Under the pieces are notes generated by a model, which was not told the origin of the DNA, did no database searches, and was given only the letters and a program-made list of their open reading frames with translations. From positions 1-64,000 of the forward strand of contig MU619260.1 in assembly GCA_025201805.1 (NCBI GenBank): a stretch of DNA of 64,000 nt, read 5' to 3'. A program made the translations under genes and the position numbers. Below, piece by piece: positions 10,614 to 21,950 of this stretch. Within the stretch, counting starts at the first letter, position 1, and each line of letters begins with the position of its first letter. The stretch comes from Parasitella parasitica. Its lineage: Eukaryota > Mucoromycota > Mucoromycetes > Mucorales > Mucoraceae.

Positions 10614-12212
10614 ATGTTATATTTGACAGATGATTTGGGTCTATTGCCCTTTTTTTTACCGTTTGGCATAATTGGATTTTATAGATATCTATGGTTCTTT
10701 ATCAAGGTCACTGCTTGGCTGGTGTACAGACCAAGACTGCCCAAGGCAAACCCAACTTACACAGGGGAACGGGATGTGACAATCATCGTGCCAACCATCG
10801 ATGCAGGTGAAGAGTTCAAAATCGCTGCACAGAGCTGGTTAGCCTGCAATCCTAAAGAGATCATCATCATCACCGAGACGAAAATGCGAGAGCCATTGCA
10901 AGAATTGGCAGATAGCGTCAATCCAGAAAAGATCCGTGTACTGACTGTACCAAGAGCCAACAAGAGACTGCAGATGGTAGCCGGCATTAATGCTACCACT
11001 AGCGAGATAATTGTGTTTGCCGATGACGATGCTATCTGGAAACCTACCATGCTGGAATACATCCTTGCTTGCTTTGAAGATCTGAAAATGGGTGGTGTCG
11101 GTACAAGTCAAACTGTCCACGCCGTCGATCCTAATGGACATCAAACGCTCTGGGAAATTCTTGCCGGTTTTAGGTTAACTAGTCGAAACATTGAGATTGC
11201 TGCTTCCACTCACATTGACGGCGGCATTTGCTGTCTTTCTGGGAGAACAGCTGCGTATCGCACTTTGATCCTCAAAGACCCTGCTTTCCAGTACTGCTTC
11301 ACAAACGATCTTTGGCTAGGAAAATATCCATTGAACTCGGGAGACGACAAATTTTTGACACGTTGGATGGTATCGCATGGCTGGAACACGTATGCTCAAA
11401 TTTGCAAAGAAGCCGAGCTCTATTCTACGTTCAAGAACAATTGGAGATTCGTCAAGCAAGTGCTTCGTTGGACCCGCAACACCTGGCGCTCAGATTTTAG
11501 ATCCTTGTTTACAGAACGCTACATTTGGAGAAGACACCCCTTTGTTGCATTCACCATGGTAGACAAGATCTTCAATCCTTTAACCCTTTTAGCTGGTCCT
11601 ATCCTTGTGGGTGTGTTTGCTTCTCTTCAGGAGCAAAGGGCAGGTCCTACAAACCCACCTTTACCCGGGTGGAACATTGCCATCTCTTATATCATTTGGC
11701 TGCTATTAACTAGATTTGTTAAACTGATACCTCATTTTGTGAAAAGACCTCAAGACATTTGGGTTTTGCCTGCATGGTTGCTGTTTAATTATTACTTTGC
11801 CATTATGAAGCTTTATGCATTATTTACACTGCACGAAGTTGGATGGGGCACTCGAGCTGGCGTTGGCACCGAATTGGCTGCTGATATTGGCAAAGACGAC
11901 GAGAAGCAGCCTCTCGAAACCAGCAGCGATGTCAAAATTGAAATGAGTCAAACGGATGCCACTTCTGTAACACAAGAGCAAGAGAAACAACAGCGACATG
12001 CTATCCAAAACAGTTTTCATGAAGAAGCTGCCCCCTACGAAGATCCTTTCTTTTCAGAACAAGACATGTTGGAAGTTTCTCGGAACAATCATACAGAAGT
12101 GGACATGGATAGCTCATTGGCCCCTATTTCATCAGCAACCCCTTACAGCAATACTACATCTAATAACAACAACAACAACAACAACAACAACAATACTAAT
12201 AACAGCATTTAA
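10614..12212 (+). CDS. Family-2 membrane glycosyltransferase (polysaccharide synthase-like)
   Basis: A single exon of 532 residues. Visible GT2 features are the nucleotide-sugar fold with VTIIVPT (about 55-61), the metal motif FADDDA (DDD at about 137-139), the acceptor-site GDDKF (about 243-247) and the processive-synthase motif QVLRW (about 282-286). Membrane segments sit at residues ~10-35 and in the last third (about 315-410). This is the layout of hyaluronan/Cps1-type synthases and related fungal GT2 proteins. The product is unknown and should not be assumed. The C-terminal tail is acidic and ends in a poly-Asn run encoded by (AAC)n at about 12162-12193. Probably a plasma-membrane or Golgi enzyme for a wall or capsule-type glycan. 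Confidence 0.85.
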   Translation: MLYLTDDLGLLPFFLPFGIIGFYRYLWFFIKVTAWLVYRPRLPKANPTYTGERDVTIIVPTIDAGEEFKIAAQSWLACNPKEIIIITETKMREPLQELADSVNPEKIRVLTVPRANKRLQMVAGINATTSEIIVFADDDAIWKPTMLEYILACFEDLKMGGVGTSQTVHAVDPNGHQTLWEILAGFRLTSRNIEIAASTHIDGGICCLSGRTAAYRTLILKDPAFQYCFTNDLWLGKYPLNSGDDKFLTRWMVSHGWNTYAQICKEAELYSTFKNNWRFVKQVLRWTRNTWRSDFRSLFTERYIWRRHPFVAFTMVDKIFNPLTLLAGPILVGVFASLQEQRAGPTNPPLPGWNIAISYIIWLLLTRFVKLIPHFVKRPQDIWVLPAWLLFNYYFAIMKLYALFTLHEVGWGTRAGVGTELAADIGKDDEKQPLETSSDVKIEMSQTDATSVTQEQEKQQRHAIQNSFHEEAAPYEDPFFSEQDMLEVSRNNHTEVDMDSSLAPISSATPYSNTTSNNNNNNNNNNNTNNSI

Positions 12213-12988
12213 CAGCATGATGGTACCCCATCATTATTATAAAAATTAATAAAAACCGCTTTGTTATAAATACAGCATTATTACCATTTAATAGTGTTGC
12301 ACATTACAACTAAATTTATCGATTAAAAAATGGCAATGGAACGCCTATTATTTGTGCTCATAAAATTTGAGTCCAATATGGTCGCCTTATCAGTGTACAT
12401 TTCACATTTGAAACTGACGCAAGTCTTACATTAGTCGGCATCTTGGAGAAATGATCTTGGTACACATTAAGCCAACGTATTACCATGTGTATTATCAATA
12501 CGGCGGTTTTTGGCGAAACATTTTTGAAACTAATCAGCTTGGCTTTGATTGAAATTGATAATACACTGCTATGTTTTGTTTACTTGAAAATTCTGACGCT
12601 TCTTGATTCTGTAATCAATCAGCCAGGAAGGTATAAATAATAACTCAAGACACTGTCGTAAATGAAAAGATCTCTTTGAAAACTAATTGGTATTTGATAA
12701 TTTATTAGACAATTGGCAGAAATCTCACATACGCCGTCTATTGATGGTTGCTTAACCTCATTTCAATTCCAAGTTGATCGCAATAACGTATATCTAAAAG
12801 TTTCTTTTTTTTTTTTTCTTGGAAACAAACGATCATGTAAGAATACAGTGCTTGTTCATCGTACAGTGTACCGTATTTAGGCCATAAATACACGTAAAAA
12901 TGAAGTATTGGGCTTAAATTAAGCGTCATTTAGGCTTAATGATTACTTGAGGACGTTTTATTGGTTTAGTTGTTTATACCAAGTGGCG
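12213..12988. other. Intergenic, no gene seen
   Basis: AT-rich spacer up to the fold-back element. Reading frames are short and unsupported. Confidence 0.5.
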
Positions 12989-13046
12989 TACAGTGCGGCT
13001 GGAAATATCGTCACTTTGTGAAAAATACAGTAAATGGCCCAAGACA

Positions 13047-13229
13047 TACAGTCATTTCAAAAAGTTAAGTCGCTGATTTTGAGTTTGATGTCGTGCAAAA
13101 AAACTTGTGTCCAAGAAATTTTATTGGGCAATTACGAAGCAACAACTAAAAATAAACGTTGTTGGACACAAGTTTTTTTGCACGACATCAAACTCAAAAT
13201 CAGCGACTTTACTTTTTGAAATGACTGTA
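13047..13229. mobile_element. Fold-back MITE nested in the larger element
   Basis: A 183-bp palindrome-like unit. About 66 bp at the left end, starting TACAGTCATTTCAAAAAGT, reappear inverted at the right end with one mismatch, around a ~50-bp centre. It is flanked by TA. Its tips differ from those of the host element, so it looks like a separate insertion. It would form a long hairpin. Confidence 0.85.
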
Positions 13230-13615
13230 TGGCAGTTATTTAAATTCTAATTGTCGCTTTCGGAAAATCATGTTGTCCATTCTCAAAAACCATAGTGTCT
13301 ACTTGGACAAACATTATTGTCAAATTCAAATTCAAAAAAAAAAAAACATATTGATAGGTCTTATTAAAAGTAAAATAGCGATTTTTTATAGCAGAATGCC
13401 AGTTATATTATAGTAGTTTATTTGAGTAAAATGCCAAGATGTAAGTGTCGAAAAATTAGTTGTTTTTAGACCCTATTTGATGATAAGTGGCCTTGAAATT
13501 ATTTGCGTCTTTTATAATAGCCATTGGCTCGTCCTTTATCATACCATTCTCACCAGTTCATGCGCTTGTGGGTTTTCATATGTTATAGTATTGAACTCGG
13601 CAACAATATGTAGAT

Positions 13616-13748
13616 CGCGTTTCTGCTTCTCCGTCTCACTTATGGACATAGCTTCAGTCTCTTGCCTTCCGACTGTTGGGCTAACGCCTGCTGGTAGATC
13701 TAGAGACTGAAGCTATGTCCATAAGTGAGCCGGAGAAGCAGAAACGCG
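13616..13748. repeat. 47-bp inverted repeat with 39-bp loop
   Basis: Arms 13616-13662 and 13702-13748 match with one mismatch. It lies just inside the right TIR of the larger element. It could be part of that element's structure or another nested fold-back unit. Confidence 0.85.
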
Positions 13749-13795
13749 AGCCATTTATTTTTCACAAAGTGACAATATTTACCAGCCGCACTGTA

Positions 13796-14848
13796 TATGA
13801 TTAATATTTTGGCACTTGCAAGTGATAGATGACTATTAATACGATAACTCTTATATTAATAGATCAGGGCTGTCAAAACCTTTCAAATATATATGCGCTT
13901 ATAGCGATTGACTTCATGAGGTTATACGCTTTTGCCGCCATTTTGTTTGTTCCATTATTACATACTGACGCTAGTGCCGGTTTTGGATTTTGTGGATAGG
14001 TAAAAATGTCTTATAAAACTAAGGTGTTGCAAAATATTCCTTCACAAGCCATTTTTATGCAACTCTATTTTTTTAGGGAAAGTTAATACTATTCGATTTA
14101 CAACATCGCTTTTCTTCCCGTTCAAAAGCATAATCTGTAATGTTTAATATCTTTGCGAAACACTAGACGGGAGAGATATCTCCTTGAGCTGTTTTTCTTT
14201 TGCATCGTTCCACGACACGTATAGCCATTTTTAATGTGGCAGAGATCCAAGATACAGTATAGTATTTTAAGAGCATCTACAATAGTTCATTAAAGTAATC
14301 ACTACCATAAAATTCAAAAATGCTAAAGTGTAATTGTATTGACCGCTGAGTTGCTCTAAATCAATCTTATACAACACTTGAACAGCATTAACCATCGTAT
14401 AGACTTTTGCTTGGTCATAATATCTACAGGATGGTCTATATTACCAGACACGTTTGGAATTTTTTTAGCAATACAAAAGATTCCTTTTCTTGAGAATATG
14501 AGGCGCAGGTGCGCAGTATACGATCTTTTGTCACCAGCTCAGACAGGCTGCAATGCAAACAGTGCGTAGTACTCACGTCGTCACAAAACAAAGTATAATA
14601 GGGATGGATAAAACGAACGCCTCGTTGGGAGTGCGACCTTGGAAGGTTTGTACTACTTATGATTTTCTGATTTTTGAAACATAATCGACAAAAGCGCACG
14701 CATGATCAGCATTTGCAGGATAACAAATAACGCAACATAGAGTGATCGAATTTGTCAGCGTATAACGATGTACGACTTGTGCGTCTCGAGGCACATTTTG
14801 AGCTCGTGTCAAAGGTTAATTTATCCTGCCGCTCGACTGCATTTTGAA
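13796..14848. other. Intergenic, no gene seen
   Basis: No supported coding region. Frames of 60-90 codons here have no recognisable features. Confidence 0.5.
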
Positions 14849-14855
14849 TATAAAA
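14849..14855 (+). promoter_or_regulatory. TATA box
   Basis: TATAAAA lies about 70 bp before the start codon at 14923, a spacing close to that of the TATA box at 29820. Confidence 0.5.
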
Positions 14856-14922
14856 GCCTCCAAATGTTTGACTTCGATGAATGCTATCTTTAACTTGAAA
14901 ATTTATAAAAAACTATCGAAAA

Positions 14923-15650
14923 ATGGCACCTTTGCAAGTTATAGGAGCAGGATTTGGCAGAACAGGAACAGATAGTCTTCGTCTTGCCTTGAACATATTG
15001 GGGTAAGCTTTTATTATTTCATTCGCACTAGGGTGAATGTACAGTACTGATCAAATGTGTGCAACAGATACAAAACCCATCACATGAAGTCATTTTGGGA
15101 GGAAGAGGCCGATACAAGACCTGAGGATTTCATAGAAGCTTACAATAACCGAGATGAGGCGGACTGGGACAAAGTTTATAAGAATTATAGTGCTGCTGTC
15201 GATTGGCCTACTGTAGAATTTTACAAGGATTTGGTAGCCAAGTATCCGGAAGCAAAGGTGGTGCTTACAGTACGTAGCGCTGATAGTTGGTACAAATCAG
15301 CTTTGGAGACAATCCATCCGGCTTCTGCAGGTATGCTTGAAAACCCCGCTGATGAACGCAAAGCTCAACTTGGAGAGATGATGAAGCTTGTCGTTTTAAA
15401 TGGTCATATGGTAAATCGGGAAACATTTCGAGACGAAGAAATGATCAAGAAATTGTTTTTAAACCATTATGAGGAAGTCAAGAATGTTGTACCTTCTGAT
15501 AACCTTCTGGTTATGGAACTTGGTGAAGGTTGGTCAAGACTTTGTGATTTTCTGGGAAAGGAAATCCCAAAGGAACCATACCCCAATGCTAATTCCAAAG
15601 AAAACTTCAAAGAGGTCCTTGCTGCTTATAATCTTTCTAAGAACAAATAA
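14923..15650 (+). CDS. P-loop sulfotransferase-like protein
   Basis: Exons 14923-15002 and 15068-15650 encode 220 residues. The N-terminus carries the PAPS-loop-like motif GAGFGRTGTDSL (about 8-19). LTVRSADSWYKSA in the middle matches the second conserved block of the small fungal and basal-eukaryote sulfotransferase family, often mislabelled NAD-dependent epimerase in databases. The C-terminus has LVMELGEGWSRLCDFLG, another family block. No signal peptide or membrane segment is seen, so it is probably cytosolic. The substrate is unknown. Confidence 0.85.
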
Positions 15651-16553
15651 AAGAATAATGTGTTAACCTATAGTTTGTGATGAGTGATACAGAAAAAAAG
15701 TGGGAACGCCATACATAAAATTTTCGTATACGTTAGTTAAAACCGCTGGAACCAACAACCACTAGTGTTTCCTAAACTGTATGCCAAAAACATAACAAAA
15801 AAACAAGAAAAACTATCGCCAAAGAAATTCATCTTGGGGACGCAAAAATGTTAATGAAGCCAATATATAGAGCGATTACCAGAGTATTAAACTATATACC
15901 TATACAAACAAATATGAAGACAAGTCAAGTTGGGACATGAGCAAATCCAGCACCAGATAAATTGTTACATTGCTATAACGATCTTGGAATTTATAGGTAA
16001 TCAATAACATCTTATGGTTGTTGCTATGATAAGTTTTAAATATGGTCTATCTCCTGGTATCAACGCTTGTGTTTTGTATCATTGAGGAACCAACCCTTCC
16101 CTTAAGCCACTGTCAATAGCCGACAGTTGCATCTCCATAGTAATTAAATGCTTTCACAGCTAATTATACATCTCAATGGCAAAACCATCAACTACAACCG
16201 TCGCTTAGGCTCCGAACAACCTCTGATCCTTTCTTTTGCTGCACAATATTATTGAGACTCATGCCACAGATGCAGCAAGCAATCTGAAAGCGACATTACA
16301 GTAGGAAAAATGAAAGGCCAAAGAAAGGGTGTCGTGGAAAAGACTACCTTTGCTTTTGATAGACTGTTTATGTAACACCTATTATTCATGTCAAAGATTT
16401 CTGACCAAATTTATATGGCAAGCCAGTGCCTGGATTATCGTTCACAGTATTTTTGGGAAACAGACAGAAACAGCAGGTCGTACAGACCTAATAAAGGAGG
16501 CAGATTCCATTTGTCCACTTTTTTCTTTTCTTTTTCTCCAAACCACAAAAAAG
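15651..16553. other. Intergenic, no gene seen
   Basis: Spacer between the sulfotransferase-like gene and the F-BAR gene, including the latter's promoter. No TATA box or other element was confidently assigned. Confidence 0.5.
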
Positions 16554-18311
16554 ATGTTATTAGAAAGTACTGCTGATATGACCATTGAAAATAATTTCTG
16601 GGTAATTTCTTGAATATTTTCATTACAACTGAATAGCTGAAAGTCATACATGTAGTCTCCAGACAAACTTGGCCTGAACATCTTGCTGGCCAAACTGGAA
16701 GCATCAAACAAATCTACTTTGGCTATTCAGGATTACTTTGCAAAAAGGTAATTCCAGCAAGCATCTTTGTCCAAATTGACTAATAAATACGCCTAAAAAA
16801 GAGCTCAGATAGAGGAGGAATATGGAAACCAGTTACTCCAATTGTCAGAGTCATTGCATCAAATTGAAGAATGCTTTGGCTCAATTTTAACCACATCCGA
16901 AATGACCGCCAGAGCACATATAGACCTGGGGCAAAATATTCGAAACTTGCTGCAAGTTCCTCTGGAGACTTATGTAACAGATCAAGAAACTGTAAAAATA
17001 TTTGTAACGTATGAAGAGAATGAACTAGAAAAAAACAACAATCTCATACTTGGAAATAAATACGCATGCTTCAATTTATAGATGAGCAACCAAATGAGGG
17101 AACTTCAGAATACGAGGATTGCACAACTTGAACACATCGAAAAGGTAAGTTTGTAGCCATTCATCTGCATGAGTACTAACGGTGTATATGCCTTGTAGTC
17201 GCGGCAATGTTATGTGGATGAACATCAAAACCCAAACGCTTCGTTCGAGAGCATTGATGCAACTGATGGCGCATATCAAAAATCCGTCAACGAAATGCAG
17301 ACCAAATATGCGCAGTGGGTACATGATTGGCGCGAATCTTGCAAAACGTTCCAGTCAGTAGAGCTGCATCGCATGGACTACATAAAAGCAGTAGTCAAAA
17401 CGTAAGCTGATGGCGATAGACAGAAACAAGAATGTGTATTTATCAAATGTTAATAGATTTGCAACTATGGTAGCATGTGCATTCAGCATTGACGACCTAT
17501 CGTGTGAAAGAATGCTGATGACCATGGAAGATTTAGACATAAATTGTGAGTTGATGAATTTTGTAAAAGATCATCGGACAGGATCTTTTATCCCAGGTAT
17601 GCTCATCATTTCGAAATCTTTGTGACACGGCGTTAAACATTTGTAAATTCAGCGATTCCAGCATACACGAAATTTACTCGGCATATCGATACAAAAAGAA
17701 AAGCAGCGGGGTTGCCTCTAGTCTCAACAGAAAAGCGAATTATAAGAGAGATCAACATACCCATCAAACAAGACGAAGAATTAAGATCGGTGAATGACCA
17801 ATTACGCAAAAAACTACCAGCCAGCCCGTGGAGCGATGCAAAGAGCAATGGCAATGCACAACCATATCCCTTGAATCCAGTTTATAGATCAAGCCAGCCA
17901 TCTCAGAGTGATCCTGTGTTGAATAATTGGTACAACAACCTCCAATCTTCCCCTACCTCCCCGACTTCTCCTACACCAGAAAACAAATCCACGCTCGTTA
18001 CACCACATGAAAAAGCAACGTATATCCAGCATATCAACAACACCAATACACCCACAAAAAAGCCATCAATATTACTGTCATCTATAGGATTCTTCAAGAA
18101 GAAAAGGGGCGTGCAAGATAAGTCTCGGGAGAAAAAGAGGCTGTCGTTAGGCCATACAGTACCAGATCCATTATTACCAACACAGCAATCAATATTAGAA
18201 CAGCCTCCTAGTCCAATATTTAGTCCTATTGATTTTTACTATTCTCCTGCTGATACTGATAGAAACTTGAAAAAAGCAGCTGCCAACATATCACCATCGT
18301 CATCGCATTGA
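16554..18311 (+). CDS. F-BAR domain protein (Cdc15/Imp2-like)
   Basis: Membrane-bending scaffold of septation or endocytosis, 464 residues. Exons are 16554-16601, 16656-16747, 16802-16991, 17082-17144, 17199-17401, 17457-17596 and 17653-18311. The FCH/F-BAR helical region covers about residues 1-250: ENNFW, then DKLGLNILLAKLEASNK, AKRAQIEEEYGNQL, and a later IDINCELMNF-type helix. The C-terminal ~200 residues are disordered and rich in Pro, Ser and Thr, with SPTSPTSPT repeats and KKKR clusters. There is no SH3 domain, unlike Cdc15. The start at 16554 is preferred, though a second in-frame ATG lies at 16578. The last acceptor could also be nine bases downstream. Confidence 0.85.
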
Positions 18312-18885
18312 CACATGGCGCCTTATAAATAAAATATTTATAAAAAAATAAAAAAAAATCACACGCTTGTTGAGAGAACATGTTGCTATCCTTTCGGACA
18401 GTTGGATGTATGGTGACATTGGCCAAGCATTGATCATGTCTCGGATCAAACTCTTATTTTAGAAACCTGAGCTTCAATAGTTGATTCTGCCCCTGAACTA
18501 ATGGAATGGTCGGGAATATTGCACCTAGGATTGAGCAAGAAATCCTCTGGCCTCAATTTAACTACCAACTTCATATTTATTTTAAAAAGTCTGTGTAGAG
18601 TCTTTTTTTTCCCTTCATGGCTCAAATATAAATATAAGAAAGAAATTCTCCTCCGGGTTGGAGTCGTGCCCAGCGCCGTCATTTTTATTATGGTGCCGAT
18701 GAGAACCGCATCAGGTTCGAGTGGGAAGTGGATTGGCAGTTTCAGTGCTTGCACTCTCGCCTTTCTGCGTGATTGAGATAATAATTGCTTTGTTGTATGG
18801 ATCTCAGAAATTAGAAAAATCCACATGTCTATCATTCATTGTTCCGTTAAGTGCTTTTGAAGCAAAAAAGCTAATTTTATATAAC

Positions 18886-18921
<36 letters not shown>

Positions 18922-19626
18922 ATACATCAGATTTTATCATATTGCAAATTGGCTTGGTCCTAAGGTAGTGCTGCCAAGTAATTACGCCACAACTCTACTA
19001 ATGTTCATACCATAAAGAATTAAAGCAGTTCCCCTTAGTGTTTTCCGGCATTTGAATACAAATACTGCCCGCTCTTTTGGTGCAAACGTAAATATGTAAA
19101 TCTGACCAACAGGTACTATCGTTTGTTTCTCAAATGAATGCTAGTTATCTAACTCACGACCTAAATACTAGACAACAAGTAGCACGGCCAATAAGCAACA
19201 TCAGGAAATATATAACTTTGACCTTAGAGAATAAATATTTTTCCTTTTTCTTTTGGAATAAGACCATAAAGACAATTAAAGACTTTTATTCTTTTTATCC
19301 AGCGCAATTTTACCTGCTTTTGCCAAAGAAGCTTCTTGATAAAAAAGTAACAATTATCTTAGAGACTAGCCACTGGCAATACCATTACACGTTACGTAAA
19401 TTATAAGTGCTGCATAAGATATGTATAGACGCAAGAAAAGCATAAATAAAAGTTTTTCAATAAAACGCAAAGGAAACAACTCGTATATCAAAGCAAAAAG
19501 GACGTTCAGGAAGCTATTTGCTTTTTCTTTTCATTTCTCTTTGTGGGATGTTCAACAGCAACTGTTTTGCTAAACTTATTATAGAACTTTCCATCGTTTC
19601 TCCTTTTCCATCCGTACACATCACAC
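18312..19626. other. Intergenic with 30-base T run
   Basis: No supported gene. The T run is at 18887-18916. Tail-to-tail genes flank the region. Confidence 0.5.
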
Positions 19627-20760
19627 TCACCAGGATTCTCTTGCTCTTTTTCCTCTTTTTCCTGTCGATAAGCGCGGCCGGTATCTTTTTCCCTTCAACT
19701 TTGATAAAATGTTAGGTGGCGGACTACCGGAAAGAGAGCAAGGGATGGCGGAGGTGCTCTTTGGTGGCGGCGAGTAGTACGTATCTCGCACCCAATGGAT
19801 GCACTCCCATACTTTTTTGGTTTGTTCCAAACCCAAGACTTTCCTTGTGCCAAACTTTTGAGATGATTTACTTTTAACCTCTAAAGCTAAAGATTCAATT
19901 TCTCTTCTACAAGTTGAGAGGAAAGGCAAAGATGAGCTGAAATTATCAAGCCCCTGAGGAGAGCAAGGCAGTGAAATGTCATTTTGATGAAGGACAACAT
20001 ACAGTCCATTACTACCAAGAGAAATACTCGATACTATGCATTCACTGCCGGCAATTTGAAATAGATAAGCACGACATGACTTGATAATTTTGACATCAAC
20101 AATGTCAACAAGATTGTCAACAATGTCTTTTCCCTCGCGCGATAGCTTTCCTTGATCACTTATTGTTTTGTCCTTGTTGTCATCCTTTGCTACTTCGGCC
20201 ACTGCTACATCTATCTCTTTTCTATCAACATCAACAACAAATCTGATATCAATTTTGAACCCTCTGATATCTTTGGCGTCTGGGTAAAGCTCCTTCTTGC
20301 TTGCAGTAGAAGTAGAAAAAATAGACTCACCAGTTTTGATACGAGCCAGACTTTTTTCCAGAGGAAACATGGTTTTAAAAACTTTCATCCAGAGCACGTA
20401 CAGATGGTCACTCTCAGTATAGTTGATTGGCGTGTTTTTGATGAGCATTAAGAGGTAGTCTCTGAGAAGTTTGAGAGAATGCTTGACTAGCTTATATGCA
20501 AAAACCTCCTCAGCTCGTTCCGCCTGGTCTTTTAATGCTTTTGTGTACGCTAACGCACTAGTCATGTCTCCCTCGGACTGGCAGCAATTTGTTACAGTGC
20601 AGATTGTATCAAGGACTTGTTTACTCAAGCAGCTTGGTTGCAACTTCAAGAAAGAAAATCGCTCGAGAAGCTCGTGCCATTGTGTTAGACTGAAAAGCCG
20701 TTGCTGAGAGTTTAGCGACTGATCGCAAAGATCTAAAATAGAAGATAGACTATTTGTCAT
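19627..20760 (-). CDS. Hypothetical protein of unknown function, possibly truncated
   Basis: A 377-residue open frame with normal composition, ending in a Lys/Arg-rich NLS-like tail. I recognise no domain. The frame stays open upstream to 20898 (no ATG), where an intron-like 20899-20950 follows. The exon beyond it continues in phase but meets a TAA at 20969-20971. The true N-terminus may therefore have been lost and the gene may be decaying. A transposase relic lies just upstream. It has the feel of an expanded lineage-specific family, but that is inference. Confidence 0.5.
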   Translation of the reverse strand: MTNSLSSILDLCDQSLNSQQRLFSLTQWHELLERFSFLKLQPSCLSKQVLDTICTVTNCCQSEGDMTSALAYTKALKDQAERAEEVFAYKLVKHSLKLLRDYLLMLIKNTPINYTESDHLYVLWMKVFKTMFPLEKSLARIKTGESIFSTSTASKKELYPDAKDIRGFKIDIRFVVDVDRKEIDVAVAEVAKDDNKDKTISDQGKLSREGKDIVDNLVDIVDVKIIKSCRAYLFQIAGSECIVSSISLGSNGLYVVLHQNDISLPCSPQGLDNFSSSLPFLSTCRREIESLALEVKSKSSQKFGTRKVLGLEQTKKVWECIHWVRDTYYSPPPKSTSAIPCSLSGSPPPNILSKLKGKRYRPRLSTGKRGKRARESW

Positions 20761-20898
20761 GACCTTCCTGTCGTCAACGGGACACTTTTCAAGATTTTGG
20801 GCATATACTTCGTGGATCTTTACAGCCTCCCTCTTGTTAATAGTTCCAGCAGAAAGAGAGGAATTGGAGACATATACATCGTCATGCTCGTATGGAAT

Positions 20899-21399
20899 CT
20901 AAACAATTTTATATTGTGGTCTGTTGATGATATGTGATTGTATTTTATACTTCTTGCTTAAAATCTTCTTAGGGAGACATTTCTTCTCTCTCAGAAACTT
21001 CAAAGCTTTTATCTAGGGCTGCTATTAGAAACCCTGATAATATTATCACGAACACTGTGACATTTATCATTTACTTCAACTTTTTTTTTTCTGAAGCTAT
21101 AAAAGACTGTATGTCCAACAATATGGTCTTGAATCTGCCATTTGCCAGAGAAGCCCATTTTCTCTATATTGTTCCTAGGCAAGTGTGCACTCTCGCCATG
21201 TCTCAGCACGAGAACGTCAATGGCACGAAAGAGATACGCTCCAGGATATTCACCAAGTTACCTACCTGCCGCCAGTTCAGCGTATTTACGCTCATCATTG
21301 ACCACTAGTTCCACCAACTATTCCCATTACTGTCACTCTTTGTAATAAATACCGCATGTTTTGTTGAAAAAAAAAAAAGAAGCAATGATGCTATTATGT
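20899..21399. other. Degenerate non-coding stretch
   Basis: Holds the probable broken 5' exon of the upstream-extended hypothetical gene (stop at 20969-20971) and unsupported short frames before the transposase relic. Confidence 0.4.
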
Positions 21400-21740
21400 C
21401 TAACGGAACTGGTTGTATTAGACCAATAGGACAATGAGAATATCGTCTTGAGCGGATATACTTTTCTATATCGCTTGAGCTATCAATAGGAGCATTATCC
21501 ATGATGAGATAATGTTCCTTCATTTCTGGGTACTTGTCCATTCCACCAAGAGTCGCCTTTAGAAAGCTCAAATAATGCTTCATCACTGTTCTGATGCTGT
21601 AGCCATCATAGTTTTTTTTTTTCGTCATCAGAGTAAAATGTATAACGTAGCTTAAACCGAGTACGAGAGCTTATTGTTTCGATTGCGAAAAGCTCTTCAT
21701 CAGCAGAAAGTTCGATCGGCTCAACTCTATGTTCATCAAC
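21400..21740 (-). pseudogene. Tc1/IS630-type DDE transposase relic
   Basis: A translated stretch contains MKHYLSFLKATLGGM and then HYLIMDNAPI followed by DIEKYI. This is the block around the second catalytic Asp in Tc1-like/IS630 transposases of these fungi. The expected PPYSPELNPIE block does not follow in frame, because the sequence after SRRYSHC decays into other frames. The upstream part can be followed only weakly. No terminal repeats were found. Confidence 0.6.
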
Positions 21741-21950
21741 AATATATGCCCTTGCACATCTTTGTGAAAAAATTGCATAATCATTTTGAATGTTTGTAAA
21801 ATAAAGGAAAGATAAGGAAAATGGAACAATTGCTTAGTTTTATACAAATAAAATACTATTTTTTTTTGGAGGGGGGGGGGGGGAGTCATCTAGAATCCAT
21901 CGCTTAAATTTGCAAAAAGAACACTTTATTATTATACACTTGCACCCCAG

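Larger units (their letters stand above)
12989..13795. mobile_element. Non-autonomous TIR element with TA ends (Tc1/mariner-like MITE)
   Basis: The ends are near-matching inverted repeats. Left 12989-13038 begins TACAGTGCGGCTGG; right 13751-13795 ends CCAGCCGCACTGTA. Both share the block TCACTTTGTGAAAAATA. The TA at each tip fits a Tc1/mariner target duplication. The interior has no transposase frame and contains two further inverted repeats (13047-13229 and 13616-13748). A diverged, internally deleted relative lies at 42347-42484 in reverse orientation. Confidence 0.8.

Noticed and set aside
14378..14699. Frames of 60-90 codons in the 14-kb intergenic region
   Set aside because: Both strands are open at random, there is no conserved motif, and nothing ties them to neighbours.
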